From NCBI RefSeq assembly GCF_014297465.1, contig NZ_JACORT010000002.1, positions 372,001-436,000 of the forward strand: a stretch of 64,000 nucleotides of DNA, written 5' to 3'. The translations under genes were made by a program, and so were the position numbers. The DNA comes from Ramlibacter cellulosilyticus (lineage in GTDB: Bacteria > Pseudomonadota > Gammaproteobacteria > Burkholderiales > Burkholderiaceae_C). The notes beneath the pieces were generated by a model that saw only the letters and a list, made by a program, of their open reading frames with translations, searched no databases and was not told the DNA's origin. This document shows, piece by piece, positions 1 through 9,806 of this stretch (within the stretch, counting starts at the first letter, position 1; every line of letters begins with the position of its first letter).

Positions 1-1050
1 GCGCTCGGCGCTGCAGCCGACGATGCCCTCGAAAGTGTCGACGCCGCGCGCGCGGCAGCGCGGCGAGAGGAAGCCGAACGGGTTGTGCGTGTTGAGCGTG
101 AGCAGCGTCAGGTTGAAGGGCTGGCCGGAGGCGTGCAGCTGGTCCAGGCGTTCCTTCGCGCGCTGGAACAGGTTGCCGTCCCACATGCCCCAGGCGTTGA
201 ATTCCTCGGGCCGCGCGCCCTTCGCTTCCCATTCGTCCCGGCCCCAGGTTTCCTGGTAGCCATGGTCCTTCAGGAACCGGCCCTTGCCGGCGAAGGAGAG
301 GGAGACGCCGCCCATGAAGACGTTGCGGTAGCCGCGCGCCTGCAGCACGTCGCCGAGGCAGTGCGCGCCGGGAAGGAAGACGCGGTCCTCCCCGCGCGGG
401 CGCACGTCGACCTCGGAGTACACCTTGAGCGGCACGCCGCACTGGGTGGCGACCATGCCGGCCATCGTCCACGTGGCGCCCACGGCCGGGCGGTACCAGC
501 CGTAGCTGCGGCCGCCCAGCGCGTGCAAGGGGGCGAGCAGGTCCCGGCCGAACATGTGCGCGTCACCGTAGCTGGCCTCCATGCTCTCCGCGTAGATCAG
601 CACGAGGTTGCGGCGGCGTTCGGGCACCAGCTGCACCCGCGAAGGGTCGACGTACTCCTGGGCGAAGCGGTCGGGCTCCAGGTACGCCGCTGCGTACGAC
701 ACCACGGAGAACTGCGCGCAGAACAGCCCCACGGCCGCGAAGCCGGCCGCGGCCGGGCCGGCGCGCAGCAGCTTGCGGGGCCAGCCCCCCAGGTAGGGCG
801 CGATGGCGAGGTGCGCCAGCGAGACCACGAGGGCTGCCACCAGCGGGAGGACGAAGCCGTAGACGGCGCATTCGACGTAGAAGATCTCGCTGATCCGGAT
901 CGCAGCGCCCTCGGCGTACTGCAGGTGCCACAAGGCTTGGTCGACCGTGACGTCGCCGAAGGTCGCATGCAGCCAGTACAGCACCCCGATCGCCATGAAC
1001 GGCACGAGGTAGGCGGCAAGGCGCAGCAGGGACCAGGACGGGGGCAGCAT
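1..1050 (-). CDS. MdoB/LtaS-like membrane phosphoglycerol transferase (partial)
   Basis: The reading frame is open from an ATG at 1050 to the window edge (350 codons), so the C-terminus is missing. Three hydrophobic segments lie at about residues 10-28, 57-82 and 100-123. A sulfatase-fold domain follows, with NLVLIYAESMEASYGD (Glu155, expected metal ligand) and GATWTMAGMVATQCGVPL (Thr195, expected nucleophile). These are the signatures of the LtaS/MdoB family, which transfers phosphoglycerol to envelope glycans or lipids; the TQCG-P motif is closest to phosphoglycerol transferase I. The exact acceptor cannot be told. It lies 50 bp downstream of the efflux pump stop on the same strand and may be a separate unit. 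Confidence 0.8.
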   Translation of the reverse strand, partial: MLPPSWSLLRLAAYLVPFMAIGVLYWLHATFGDVTVDQALWHLQYAEGAAIRISEIFYVECAVYGFVLPLVAALVVSLAHLAIAPYLGGWPRKLLRAGPAAAGFAAVGLFCAQFSVVSYAAAYLEPDRFAQEYVDPSRVQLVPERRRNLVLIYAESMEASYGDAHMFGRDLLAPLHALGGRSYGWYRPAVGATWTMAGMVATQCGVPLKVYSEVDVRPRGEDRVFLPGAHCLGDVLQARGYRNVFMGGVSLSFAGKGRFLKDHGYQETWGRDEWEAKGARPEEFNAWGMWDGNLFQRAKERLDQLHASGQPFNLTLLTLNTHNPFGFLSPRCRARGVDTFEGIVGCSAER

Positions 1051-1100
1051 GGGCAGCCTGGGGTATAGCCGCCTCCGGCCGCCCCGTCCACCCGCCGGCG

Positions 1101-4100
1101 TCAGGCGGCGCGGGGACGCCGCCGCACGGCGCGTTTCAGGCGGTCCTTCACGCGGCCGGCGAAATGCTCCGCATCGTCCACGTACTCGAACACGACGGGC
1201 ACCACCAGCAGGCTCAGGGCCGTGGAGGTGATCAGTCCGCCGATCACCGCGATCGCCATGGGCGAGCGGAAGCTCGGGTCCGCCGCGCCGAAGCCGATGG
1301 CGATCGGCAGCATGCCCGCGCCCATCGCGATGGTGGTCATGATGATGGGACGGGCGCGCTTGTGGCAGGCGTCGAGCAGCGCGTCGAAGCGCGACAGCCC
1401 CTGCTCGCGCCGCGCGACGATCGCGTACTCCACCAGCAGGATCGAGTTCTTCGTCGCGATGCCCATCAGCATGATCAGGCCGATCAGCGATGGCATGGAG
1501 AAACTCTTCTGCGCCACCAGCAGGCCGACGAAAGCGCCACCCAGCGCCAGCGGCAGCGCGCTCAGGATGGTGAGCGGGTGCAGGAAGTCCTTGAACAGCA
1601 GCACCAGCACGATGTAGATGCAGAGCACGCCGGTCAGCATGGCCAGGCCGAAGCTCGCGAAGAGCTCGCCCATCATCTCGGCGTCGCCGACGGTGGCGAC
1701 GCGCACGCCGGCGGGCAGGTTGCGCACCGAGGGCAGCTGCTGCACGGCTTCGGCCACTTCGCCGAGCGGTTGTCCCGAGAGCTCGATCTCGAAGTTGACG
1801 TTGCGCGACCGGTCGTAGCGGTCGATGACCGCCGGCCCGCCCGTGAGCTCCAGCGTCGCCACCTGTCCCAGCATCACCGTGCCACGTGCGCCGGGCACCG
1901 AGAGGCGTTCCAGCACGGAGAGGTCCTGGCGCGCCGCGTCGTCGAGGCGCACGTTGATCGGCACCTGCCGCTGCGCGAGGTTCAGCTTGGGCAGCGCCAC
2001 GTCGTAGTCGCCGGTGGTGGCGATGCGCAGCGTATCGCCGATCGCCTGGCTGGTCACGCCGAGGTCCGCCGCCTTCGCGAAGTCGGGCCGCACGACGATC
2101 TCCGGCCGGATCAGGCTCGCGGTGGAGGCGATCTGGCCCAGGCCGGGGATGGTGCGCAGGTCTTTCTCCACCGCCACGGCGGCCTGCTGCAGCGCCTTCG
2201 GATCCTCGCCGGTGAGCACCAGGATGTACTTCTCGCCCGAGCCGCCGAGGCCGACCTTCGTGCGCACGCCCGGCAGCGGCTCGAGCGCGGTGCGGATCTG
2301 GTTCTCGATGCCCTGCTTGCGCGGCCGCTCGCCCCGCTCGTCCAGGACGAGCGTGAGCGTGGCCTTGCGCGCTTCGGCCGCGCCGACGTTGGCCATCGGG
2401 TCGCCGCCGGCCGCGCCGCCGCCGATGGTGGTGTAGACGCTCTTCACGTGCTTGACGCGCATGACGGCCAGCCGCGCCTGTTCGGCGGCGGCACGCGTCT
2501 GCTCCAGCGTGGAGCCGGGCGGCAGCTCGATGTAGACCTGCGTCTGCGAGTTGTCGTCGGGCGGGATGAAGCCGGTGGGCAGCAGCGGGATCAGCAGCAC
2601 CGAGGCGATGAAGAAGAGCGTGGCGAGCACCATCGTCTTCACGCGGTGCTTCATGCTCCAGGTCACGGCGCGCATGTAGAGGCGCAGCCACTTCGGCTCG
2701 TGGTGCCCGGAGGCCACGTCCTTCAGCATGTAGGCGGCCATCATCGGCGTGAGCATGCGCGCCACGACCAGCGACGCGAACACCGCGAGCGCCGCGGTCC
2801 ACCCGAACTGCTTGAAGAACTTGCCGGCGATGCCGCTCATGAAGGCCGTCGGCAGGAACACCGCGATCAGCGTGAAGGTGGTGGCGATCACGGCAAGGCC
2901 GATCTCGTCGGCGGCGTCCATCGCGGCCTGGTAGGGCGTCTTGCCCATCTGCAGGTGGCGCACGATGTTCTCCACCTCCACGATCGCGTCGTCCACCAGG
3001 ATGCCGATCACGAGCGACAGCGCGAGCAGCGTCACCACGTTGATCGAGAACCCGAGCAGGTGCATGCCGATGAAGGCGGGGATCACCGACATCGGCAGCG
3101 CCACCGCCGAGACGAAGGTGGCGCGCCAGTCGCGCAGGAACAGCCAGACGACCACCACCGCGAGGATGGCGCCCTCGTACAGCAGGTGCAGCGAGCCTTC
3201 GTACTCCTCCTCCACGGGTGTCACGAAGTCGAAGGCCTGCGTGAGCTGGATGTCCGGGTGCTGCGCCTTCAGCTGGTCGAGCGCCTGGCGCACGGCGGCG
3301 CCGACCTGCACCTCGCTCTCGCCGCGGCTGCGCGAGACTTCGAAGCCGACCACCGGCTTGCCGTCCAGGTAGGCGGCCGCGCGGCGCTCGGCGATGGTGT
3401 CCGTGACCTCCGCCACGTCCGACAGCCGGATGCTGCGGCCGCCGCCGATGGCGATCTGCAGCTGGCCGATCTCGCGCGCCGTCTGCACCGTGGCGAGCGT
3501 GCGCACCGGCTGCTCGCCGCCGCCCACGTCCGCCCGGCCACCGGCGCTCTCCGTCTGCACTTGCCGCAGCTGGCGCGAGATGTCCGCCGCCGTGACGCCG
3601 AGCGCCTCGAGCTTGAGCGGGTCGACGGCCACGCGAATCTCGCGGTTCACGCCGCCCACGCGGTTGACCGCGCCCACGCCGGGCACCGCGAGCAGGCGGC
3701 GCGACAGGTCGTTGTCGACGAACCAGGACAGCGCCTCCTCGTCCATGCGCGGCGACGCGATGGTGAAGGCGAGCATCGGCTGCGTCGCGAGGTCCAGCTT
3801 GTTGACGATGGGGTCGCGCAGGTCCGCCGGCAGGTCGGAGCGCACGCGTGCGACGGCGGAGCGCACGTCGTCGACGGCTTCCTGCACCGGCTTCTCCAGC
3901 CGGAACTCCACCGTGTGCGTCACAACGCCGTCCTGCACCTTGGTCGTGATGTGCTTCAGGCCCTGGATGGTGGCCATCGAGTTCTCGAGCTTGCGCGCGA
4001 CGTCGGTCTCCAGCTGCGAAGGCGAGGCGCCGGGCAGCGAGGCGGTGACCATCACCGTGGGCAGGTCGATGTCGGGGAAGTTCTGCACCTTCATCGCCTT

Positions 4101-4187
4101 GAAGGACAGGAGCCCGCCGAACGTGAGCAGCACGAACAGCATCACCGCCGGGATCGGGTTGCGGATCGACCACGCGGAGACGTTCAC
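1101..4187 (-). CDS. RND efflux pump inner-membrane transporter (AcrB/MdtB-like)
   Basis: A 1028-residue RND permease, the normal length for a hydrophobe/amphiphile exporter of the inner membrane. It opens with a short cytoplasmic segment and TM1 (SIRNPIPAVMLFVLLTFGG) and has the TM4 proton-relay signature LVIGILVDDAIVEVENI with its paired Asp. Two periplasmic loops separate the 12-helix halves. The frame is open far upstream, but the GTG at 4187 fits the family start and forms a GTGA overlap with the adaptor stop (4184-4187), implying translational coupling. Pumps of this class use proton influx to export drugs, solvents or metabolites; the substrate is unknown. Confidence 0.95.
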   Translation of the reverse strand: MNVSAWSIRNPIPAVMLFVLLTFGGLLSFKAMKVQNFPDIDLPTVMVTASLPGASPSQLETDVARKLENSMATIQGLKHITTKVQDGVVTHTVEFRLEKPVQEAVDDVRSAVARVRSDLPADLRDPIVNKLDLATQPMLAFTIASPRMDEEALSWFVDNDLSRRLLAVPGVGAVNRVGGVNREIRVAVDPLKLEALGVTAADISRQLRQVQTESAGGRADVGGGEQPVRTLATVQTAREIGQLQIAIGGGRSIRLSDVAEVTDTIAERRAAAYLDGKPVVGFEVSRSRGESEVQVGAAVRQALDQLKAQHPDIQLTQAFDFVTPVEEEYEGSLHLLYEGAILAVVVVWLFLRDWRATFVSAVALPMSVIPAFIGMHLLGFSINVVTLLALSLVIGILVDDAIVEVENIVRHLQMGKTPYQAAMDAADEIGLAVIATTFTLIAVFLPTAFMSGIAGKFFKQFGWTAALAVFASLVVARMLTPMMAAYMLKDVASGHHEPKWLRLYMRAVTWSMKHRVKTMVLATLFFIASVLLIPLLPTGFIPPDDNSQTQVYIELPPGSTLEQTRAAAEQARLAVMRVKHVKSVYTTIGGGAAGGDPMANVGAAEARKATLTLVLDERGERPRKQGIENQIRTALEPLPGVRTKVGLGGSGEKYILVLTGEDPKALQQAAVAVEKDLRTIPGLGQIASTASLIRPEIVVRPDFAKAADLGVTSQAIGDTLRIATTGDYDVALPKLNLAQRQVPINVRLDDAARQDLSVLERLSVPGARGTVMLGQVATLELTGGPAVIDRYDRSRNVNFEIELSGQPLGEVAEAVQQLPSVRNLPAGVRVATVGDAEMMGELFASFGLAMLTGVLCIYIVLVLLFKDFLHPLTILSALPLALGGAFVGLLVAQKSFSMPSLIGLIMLMGIATKNSILLVEYAIVARREQGLSRFDALLDACHKRARPIIMTTIAMGAGMLPIAIGFGAADPSFRSPMAIAVIGGLITSTALSLLVVPVVFEYVDDAEHFAGRVKDRLKRAVRRRPRAA

Positions 4188-5428
4188 GGCTTGTTCCCCT
4201 GGCTCGCCACGGAGGCTGCCGCGGACGCGGTGAGCGCCGCGGCGGATGCGACCTTCGCGGCCGCCGAGGCGACGGCTGCAGCGGCCGGCGCGGTGGGGTT
4301 GGGCGCCGAAGCCGCGCCTGCAGCGGCCGTCGGCGCCGGACCGTTCGTGACGCGCACGAGGTCGCCCTCGTTCAGGAAGCCGCCGCCGCTGGCGACGATG
4401 CGCGTGCTGCTGTCCACGCCGGACAGCACCTCCACGCGGTCGCCGGCGATGCGGCCGATCTGCACCTTCACCTGGTTCACGCGGTTGTCGGGCAGCACGC
4501 GCATCAGGTAGTTGAAGCCTTCGCGCACCACGAGCGACTGCTGCGGCACGGTCAGCGCAGGCTGCGCGCCGAGGTCGAATTCGCCGCGCGCGAACATGCC
4601 CGCGCGCGCGCTGCCGGCAGCCGGCCCGGGCAGCGGGTTCACGTCCACGTACACGATCGCGATGCGGCTTTGCGGGTCCACCGTGGGGCCGATGGTGCGC
4701 ACGCGCCCTTCGAGCCGCGCGTTGCTCGTCGCGGTGACGAGCGCGCGCGTTCCGGGCGTGAGGCGCGCGATTTCCGACGACGTCACTTCCGCCCGCCACT
4801 CGAGGCGGCCCTTGCGGATCAGGCGGAACAGCTCGGTGCCGTTGTTCACCACCGCGCCGACCGTCGCGGTGCGCGCGGAGATCACGCCGTCGTCCGGCGC
4901 GAGCACCTGCGTCTGGTTCAGCCGCACCTGCTGCTGCTGCAACTGGGCGCGGGCCGCTTCCACGCGCGCCTGCGCCGTCTTTTCCGCCGTGAGGTACTGG
5001 TTGATCTGCGACGCGCTCATGGCGCCGGTCTGCTGCAGCGTGCGCGCGCGCGCCGCGTTGTTCGCCGCCTCGGCCGCCGCTGCTTCCGCTTCCGCGACGG
5101 CCGCCTGCGCCTGCGCCGCCTCGGCGCGCACGGTGTCGGCCGCGAAGCGCGCGAGCACCTGCCCGCGGCGCACGCGGTCGCCGACGTTCACCAGCACGTC
5201 GGAGATGCGCAGGCCGCTCGCCTCCGCGCCCACGCTCGCCTCCTGCCACGCCGCGAGGTTGCCGTTGGCCGCCAGCACGACGGGCAGCATCACCTGCTGC
5301 GGCGTCACCGTCGTGACCGTGAGGGCGGGCTTGGGCTGCGCCTTTTTCGCGTCCTCGGCCTTGTCGCCGCAGCCTGCCAGGACGGCCAGCGCCAGGGCGG
5401 CGGCGGCCAGCGGATTCGCTCGATGCAT
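4184..5428 (-). CDS. RND efflux periplasmic adaptor lipoprotein (membrane fusion protein)
   Basis: A 414-residue HlyD/AcrA-type adaptor that bridges the inner-membrane pump and the outer-membrane channel. A lipobox (LAVLAGC, Cys20) predicts lipid anchoring. A lipoyl/barrel-sandwich half, an Ala/Glu/Gln-rich coiled-coil hairpin at about residues 90-160, and beta-barrel and membrane-proximal domains follow in order. The last 45-50 residues are an almost pure Ala/Ser/Pro/Val tail, unusual for the family. ATG 5428 is preferred over the GTG directly before it at 5431; a purine-rich AAGGAAGAAG lies just upstream. It sits 31 bp after the channel gene and overlaps the pump by 4 bp. Confidence 0.93.
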   Translation of the reverse strand: MHRANPLAAAALALAVLAGCGDKAEDAKKAQPKPALTVTTVTPQQVMLPVVLAANGNLAAWQEASVGAEASGLRISDVLVNVGDRVRRGQVLARFAADTVRAEAAQAQAAVAEAEAAAAEAANNAARARTLQQTGAMSASQINQYLTAEKTAQARVEAARAQLQQQQVRLNQTQVLAPDDGVISARTATVGAVVNNGTELFRLIRKGRLEWRAEVTSSEIARLTPGTRALVTATSNARLEGRVRTIGPTVDPQSRIAIVYVDVNPLPGPAAGSARAGMFARGEFDLGAQPALTVPQQSLVVREGFNYLMRVLPDNRVNQVKVQIGRIAGDRVEVLSGVDSSTRIVASGGGFLNEGDLVRVTNGPAPTAAAGAASAPNPTAPAAAAVASAAAKVASAAALTASAAASVASQGNKP

Positions 5429-5459
5429 CACTGTTCTTCTTCCTTGTTCTCGTGGTGTC

Positions 5460-6872
5460 TCACTGCTGCGCGAGCGGCGGTTCCGGTCGTTCCCAGCCGC
5501 CGCCGAGCGCGCGGTACAGCGCGATCCAGGCCGCGAGGCGGTCGCGCTGCACGTTGGCCAGCGCCAGTTCGGCGCCGAGGGCCAGGCGGCGCTGGTCCTC
5601 CATCTCGATCAGGCTGCCCAGGCCGCTGCGGTAGCGCGCCTCGGCGGCGAGGAAGGAGGCGCGGTAGCCCTCGTAGGCGGTGCGCACGTCCTCGCTGCGC
5701 GAAATGGCGCTGTCGAGGTTGACGAGCGCTTCCTCCACTTCGCGCACGGCCAGCCGCACGCGTGCCGCGTAGAGCAGGGCCGCCTCTTCGTAGCGGGCCG
5801 CGGCGGCGTCCTCTGCGGCGGCAAGCCGGCCACCGTCGAAGAGCGGCAGCGTCACCGCGAGCGGGCCGATAGCCCAGGTGCGGGCGTTGCTGGTCTGGCC
5901 GTTGACGCGGATCCAGCCGTTGTTGATCTGCCCGGTGAGCGTCAGGCGCGGGAAGCGGTCGGCGCGCGCGGCGCCGACGTCGGCGCTGGCTGCCGCCACT
6001 TCGCGCTCGGCCGCGTAGATGTCCGGACGCTGCGCGAGCAGCGCGGCAGGCACCGAGGGAACGGCCACGCGGCCTATGCCTGCGGGCTCCTCCCAGGGCG
6101 CGGCGAGGCGGCGGCGCAGTTCGGGCTCCGCCATGCCCGTGAGCGCGACGAGCCCCTTGACCAGCAGGTCGCACTGTGCCTGCTGCTGCGTGACGCGCAC
6201 CGCGCCTTCGGCGGCGCTCGCGCGCGCCTGCGCTGCGACGGCGGGCGCGGTGAAGCCGGCGTCCGCGCTCAGGCGCGTGAGCCGCGCGGTCTCGGCGCGC
6301 GAGGCGGCGTCGTTGCGCGTGACGGCCACCAGCCCGGTGCAGGTCCGCAGGTCGACGTAGGTGGTGGCGGTCTCGGCGGCCACCGCGACGCGGGCCTCGT
6401 GCCACCCGGCTTCCGCGCCCGCCAGGCGGGAAGTGGCCGCGTCCACGCGCGAGCCCAGCCCGCCGAACAGGTCGGCCTCCCAGGAGACCTGCACGGAGTT
6501 CTGCACGACCGTGGACAAGGCGGGCACGCCGCTCTGCGCGTTCCCGCGCACCGCGCTCACGCTCGCGTCCACCGCGGGCAGCGTCGCGGCGCCGGCAGCC
6601 ACGCGGGCCGAACGCGCTTCGGCGATGCGCGCGCCGGCGGTGGCCACGTCGGGGCTCGCGGCCTGCGCGGCCTCGACGAGATCCGCGAGCAGGGGGTCGT
6701 CGAACCGCCGCCACCACTGGCGCAGGTCGGCCTGCGTGCCGCCATGCGGCAGCGGTGCGTACCAGCGCGGCGGTGCCGGGCTGGCGGTGGTGGACGGCGG
6801 ACGAGGGAGGGCGCAGCCGGCGAGCAACGACAACACGCCGGCGGCCGCCGCGAGGGGGCGCAGAAGCTTCAT
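5460..6872 (-). CDS. Outer-membrane efflux lipoprotein, NodT/OprM (TolC) family
   Basis: A 470-residue outer-membrane factor: lipobox LLAGC (Cys20), then two repeats of the efflux-protein domain rich in Ala and Arg heptads, ending VREVEEALVNLDSAISR and a short tail. The length is standard for the OprM/NodT group. It forms the trimeric exit channel for the pump encoded downstream. It is the first gene of the operon (channel, adaptor, pump), whereas many such operons run adaptor-pump-channel. No TetR, LysR or two-component regulator is adjacent. Confidence 0.93.
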   Translation of the reverse strand: MKLLRPLAAAAGVLSLLAGCALPRPPSTTASPAPPRWYAPLPHGGTQADLRQWWRRFDDPLLADLVEAAQAASPDVATAGARIAEARSARVAAGAATLPAVDASVSAVRGNAQSGVPALSTVVQNSVQVSWEADLFGGLGSRVDAATSRLAGAEAGWHEARVAVAAETATTYVDLRTCTGLVAVTRNDAASRAETARLTRLSADAGFTAPAVAAQARASAAEGAVRVTQQQAQCDLLVKGLVALTGMAEPELRRRLAAPWEEPAGIGRVAVPSVPAALLAQRPDIYAAEREVAAASADVGAARADRFPRLTLTGQINNGWIRVNGQTSNARTWAIGPLAVTLPLFDGGRLAAAEDAAAARYEEAALLYAARVRLAVREVEEALVNLDSAISRSEDVRTAYEGYRASFLAAEARYRSGLGSLIEMEDQRRLALGAELALANVQRDRLAAWIALYRALGGGWERPEPPLAQQ

Positions 6873-6976
6873 CGGTCCTTCCCCGATCGGGGCTTTCGTG
6901 CTTGCACCGCGGCCGCCACCCTCGTGCGGTGGCGTGCGGCGAAAACCGGCTAGCCTAACACTGCCGGGTGCTGGCG

Positions 6977-6992
6977 TGAGACAAAGGTCTCA
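6977..6992. promoter_or_regulatory. 16-bp palindrome in the glnE/efflux-operon gap
   Basis: The 138-bp stretch 6873-7010 between the glnE stop and the efflux operon start holds a perfect inverted repeat TGAGAC-aaag-GTCTCA, 104 bp upstream of the first efflux gene. There is no T-run after it on the glnE strand, so a simple terminator is not favoured. It could be an operator for a repressor encoded elsewhere or a weak hairpin. The rest of the gap shows no gene or RNA that I can recognise. Confidence 0.3.
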
Positions 6993-7010
6993 ACCGGTAA
7001 CCGGAAAGGT

Positions 7011-9806
7011 TCAGCCGAAGACGTGCTTCGAAAGCGCCAGGATCGCGTCGCGTTCCCTGGCGAGCCCGTCCTGCTCCACCTGCGTGCTTTCCTCGTTGAG
7101 GCGCGCGTGGTGCTGGCGGCGGCGCAGCTCGCGGTACGCGGAAGCGGCCGCCTGGCCGACACCGGCCGGCAGCAGCCCGGACGCTTCCGCGCGCTGCAGC
7201 AGCGCGATGTTGCCGACGTTCGGCCGCAGCTCGGGGTGCTGTCCCGATTGCGACAGCACGAGGAACTGCACGGCGAACTCCGCGTCGACCATGCCGCCGG
7301 GGCTGTGCTTCAGGTCGAAGCGGCCCGGCTTGACGGGATGCGCGGCGCGCACCTTCTCGCGCATCGCAACGATCTCGCGCTGGAGCGCGGCGACGTCGCG
7401 CGGTGCCGTGATCACCGCCTCGCGCACGGCGTCGAAACGCGGCCGCAGCGCTTCCAGCCCTGCCACGAAGCGCGCCCGCGTCATGGCCTGGTGTTCCCAG
7501 GTCCAGGCGGTGTTGCTGCCGCGGCCTTCCTGGTAGTTCGCGTAGGCGTGGAAGGTCGTCACCAGCAGGCCCGAGCTGCCGTTGGGGCGCAGCGCGGTGT
7601 CGATCTCGAACAGGTCGCCTTCGGCCGTCTTCGTCGACAGCCAGTTGATGATCTTGCGCACGTAGGCGGCATACGCTTCCGGCGCCCGCTCGTCCTCGTC
7701 CTCGAAGACGAACACGATGTCGAGGTCGCTGCCGTAACCGAGCTCCTTGCCGCCCAGCTTGCCGTAACCCAGGATCGCGAAGAGCGGCGTCTCGCGGTGC
7801 CGCTGCTTCAGGCGCTCCCAGCACCAGCGCGCGGTGACCTTCAGCGTGGTGTCGGCGAGCAGGCTCAGCTCGTCGGCCACTTCCTCCACCGTCAGCGCGC
7901 CTTCGACGTCACGCGCCAGCGTGCGGAACAGCTCCGCATGGTGGGCGCGTCGCAGCAGGTTCAGCAGGGCCTCGTCGTCGGCTTCGCCGGTGCGCTGCAG
8001 CGCGCGCTTGCGGTCGTCGAGGTCGCGCTCGAAGTCCCCGGGGCTGAAGCGCTCCTCGAGCAGGCTGGCGCCGGCCAGTTCGTCGATCACGCCCGGGTGC
8101 TGCATCAGGTAGCGGGCCGGCCAGCGCGCGGCACCCAGCAGGCGCAGCAGGCGCTCGTGCACGCCGGGGCGTTCCCACAGCAGCGCGAGGTAGCTCTCGC
8201 GGCGCAGCAGCGGCTCGATCCAGTCGGCCATGCGCACCGCGGCTTCCTCGGTGACGCGGCCCTCGCGCAGCCACTGCGCCGTGCGTCCCAGCAGGCGGGC
8301 GAGGCGCTGGCGCGCGTCGTCGCGCAGGGCGAGCACGCGCGGGTGCTTGCGCCAGCGCTCGATGCGCATCTGCAGCTGCGCCGGCAGCGTCTCGATCAGG
8401 GTGTCCAGGTCGGGTGCGGGCGCCTTGCTGGAGCCCTTGCAGCCCTTGCATTCGGTGGTGCCGCCCAGCAGGCGGTCGAACTCCTGCGCGACGAACTCGC
8501 GGTGGCCGTCCAGTTCGTGCAGGAAAGGGCAGCAGTCCGCGTACCCCATGGTGCGGGCGATCCACGACAGGTCGGAGCCGTCGTCGTCGTCGCGGCACCC
8601 CATGGGCAGCACGTGCGTCTGCTGGTCGTCCAGGTACTGGATGCGGTGCTCCACGCGCCGCAGGAAGACGTACGCAGCCTCCAGGGCGCGCGCCGTTTCC
8701 TCCGACATGAGCCCGGCGGCGGCGAGCCGCTCCAGCGCCTGCAGCGTCGGGCGCGTGCGCAGTTCCGGGAACTGGCCGCCGCGCACCACCTGCAGCAGCT
8801 GCACGATGAACTCGATCTCGCGGATGCCGCCGCGCGACAGCTTCACGTCGTTCGCGCGTTCCGGCCGGCCGGCGGCACGCCGCGCGGCGTGCTCGCGGAT
8901 CTGGCGGTGCAGCGTGCGCAGCGCCTCGAACACGCCGTAATCCAGGTAGCGCCGGAACACGAAGGGCAGGACGACCGAGCGCAGCTGGCAGGCGGACCCG
9001 TCCTCCACGCAGCTGCGGGGCGCGACCACCCGGCTCTTCATCCAGGCGAAGCGTTCCCATTCGCGGCCCTGCACCTGCAGGTAGTCTTCCAGGGCGCCGA
9101 GCGAGACGGCGGGCGGGCCGGAGTTGCCGTTGGGCCGCAGGGCGAGGTCGACGCGGAAGACGAAGCCGTGTTCCGTGACGTCGCCGACCAGGCCGAAGAT
9201 GGCCTTCACCGCCTTGGCGAAGTACTCGTGGTTGGTGATGCGGCCGCGCCCCTCGCCTGTGCCTGCGGTCTCGCCGTCGTCGTCGTAGACGTAGATCAGG
9301 TCGATGTCGCTGGAGACGTTCAGCTCGCGCGCGCCGAGCTTGCCCATGCCCACGACCCACAGCTGCGCCCGCTGGCCGTCCGGCGTGAGCGGCGCGCCGT
9401 GCAGCGCGTCGACCTCGGCGAAGGCCTGGCGGCAGGCGACGTCGAGCGCGAATTCGGCCAGGGTGGTCACGGCGGACGTGATCGTCGCCAGCGGCGCCTG
9501 CCGGTCGCAATCGAGCACGACGAGCCGCTCCATCACCAGCTGGCGCAGCACGCGCAGCGCCGAGGGCACGTCGTGCCCGCGCGCGCGCAAGGCTTCGTAG
9601 GCGCCGGCGAGTTCGGCGGAACCGGGAGCGCCCGGCGGCAACAAAGACAGTTCCCCGGCGTAACGCCGGCGCAGCCGCTGCACGAAGCGGGAATGGCCCG
9701 CGGAAGGTAAATCTTCCGCGCCCGTGTCTCCCGGGTGCGGTGCCCCCCCGTTGTTGGGGGCCGGAGTGTCCTTGCCTGCAGAACCCGGCGCGGCGCCCAG
9801 GGTCAT
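7011..9806 (-). CDS. glnE: Bifunctional glutamine synthetase adenylyltransferase/adenylyl-removing enzyme
   Basis: A 931-residue GlnE, which adenylylates or deadenylylates a tyrosine of glutamine synthetase in response to PII and glutamine. Two nucleotidyltransferase modules are visible, each with the paired-Asp metal motif: SSDIDLIYVYDDD near residue 165 (adenylyl-removing half) and YGSDLDIVFVFEDE near residue 690 (adenylyltransferase half). GGIREIEFIVQ and GGMVDAEFAVQ follow the respective modules. ATG 9806 has an AGGA ribosome site 4 bases upstream. Odd point: a CKGCKG segment near residue 450, between the modules. Confidence 0.97.
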   Translation of the reverse strand: MTLGAAPGSAGKDTPAPNNGGAPHPGDTGAEDLPSAGHSRFVQRLRRRYAGELSLLPPGAPGSAELAGAYEALRARGHDVPSALRVLRQLVMERLVVLDCDRQAPLATITSAVTTLAEFALDVACRQAFAEVDALHGAPLTPDGQRAQLWVVGMGKLGARELNVSSDIDLIYVYDDDGETAGTGEGRGRITNHEYFAKAVKAIFGLVGDVTEHGFVFRVDLALRPNGNSGPPAVSLGALEDYLQVQGREWERFAWMKSRVVAPRSCVEDGSACQLRSVVLPFVFRRYLDYGVFEALRTLHRQIREHAARRAAGRPERANDVKLSRGGIREIEFIVQLLQVVRGGQFPELRTRPTLQALERLAAAGLMSEETARALEAAYVFLRRVEHRIQYLDDQQTHVLPMGCRDDDDGSDLSWIARTMGYADCCPFLHELDGHREFVAQEFDRLLGGTTECKGCKGSSKAPAPDLDTLIETLPAQLQMRIERWRKHPRVLALRDDARQRLARLLGRTAQWLREGRVTEEAAVRMADWIEPLLRRESYLALLWERPGVHERLLRLLGAARWPARYLMQHPGVIDELAGASLLEERFSPGDFERDLDDRKRALQRTGEADDEALLNLLRRAHHAELFRTLARDVEGALTVEEVADELSLLADTTLKVTARWCWERLKQRHRETPLFAILGYGKLGGKELGYGSDLDIVFVFEDEDERAPEAYAAYVRKIINWLSTKTAEGDLFEIDTALRPNGSSGLLVTTFHAYANYQEGRGSNTAWTWEHQAMTRARFVAGLEALRPRFDAVREAVITAPRDVAALQREIVAMREKVRAAHPVKPGRFDLKHSPGGMVDAEFAVQFLVLSQSGQHPELRPNVGNIALLQRAEASGLLPAGVGQAAASAYRELRRRQHHARLNEESTQVEQDGLARERDAILALSKHVFG

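Noticed and set aside
1164..4511. A long plus-strand open frame (about 1115 codons) opposite the efflux pump and adaptor genes
   Set aside because: Its translation is dominated by His, Arg, Asp and Gln with no domain signature; it mirrors a real gene of high third-position GC. The opposite strand encodes a clear RND pump.
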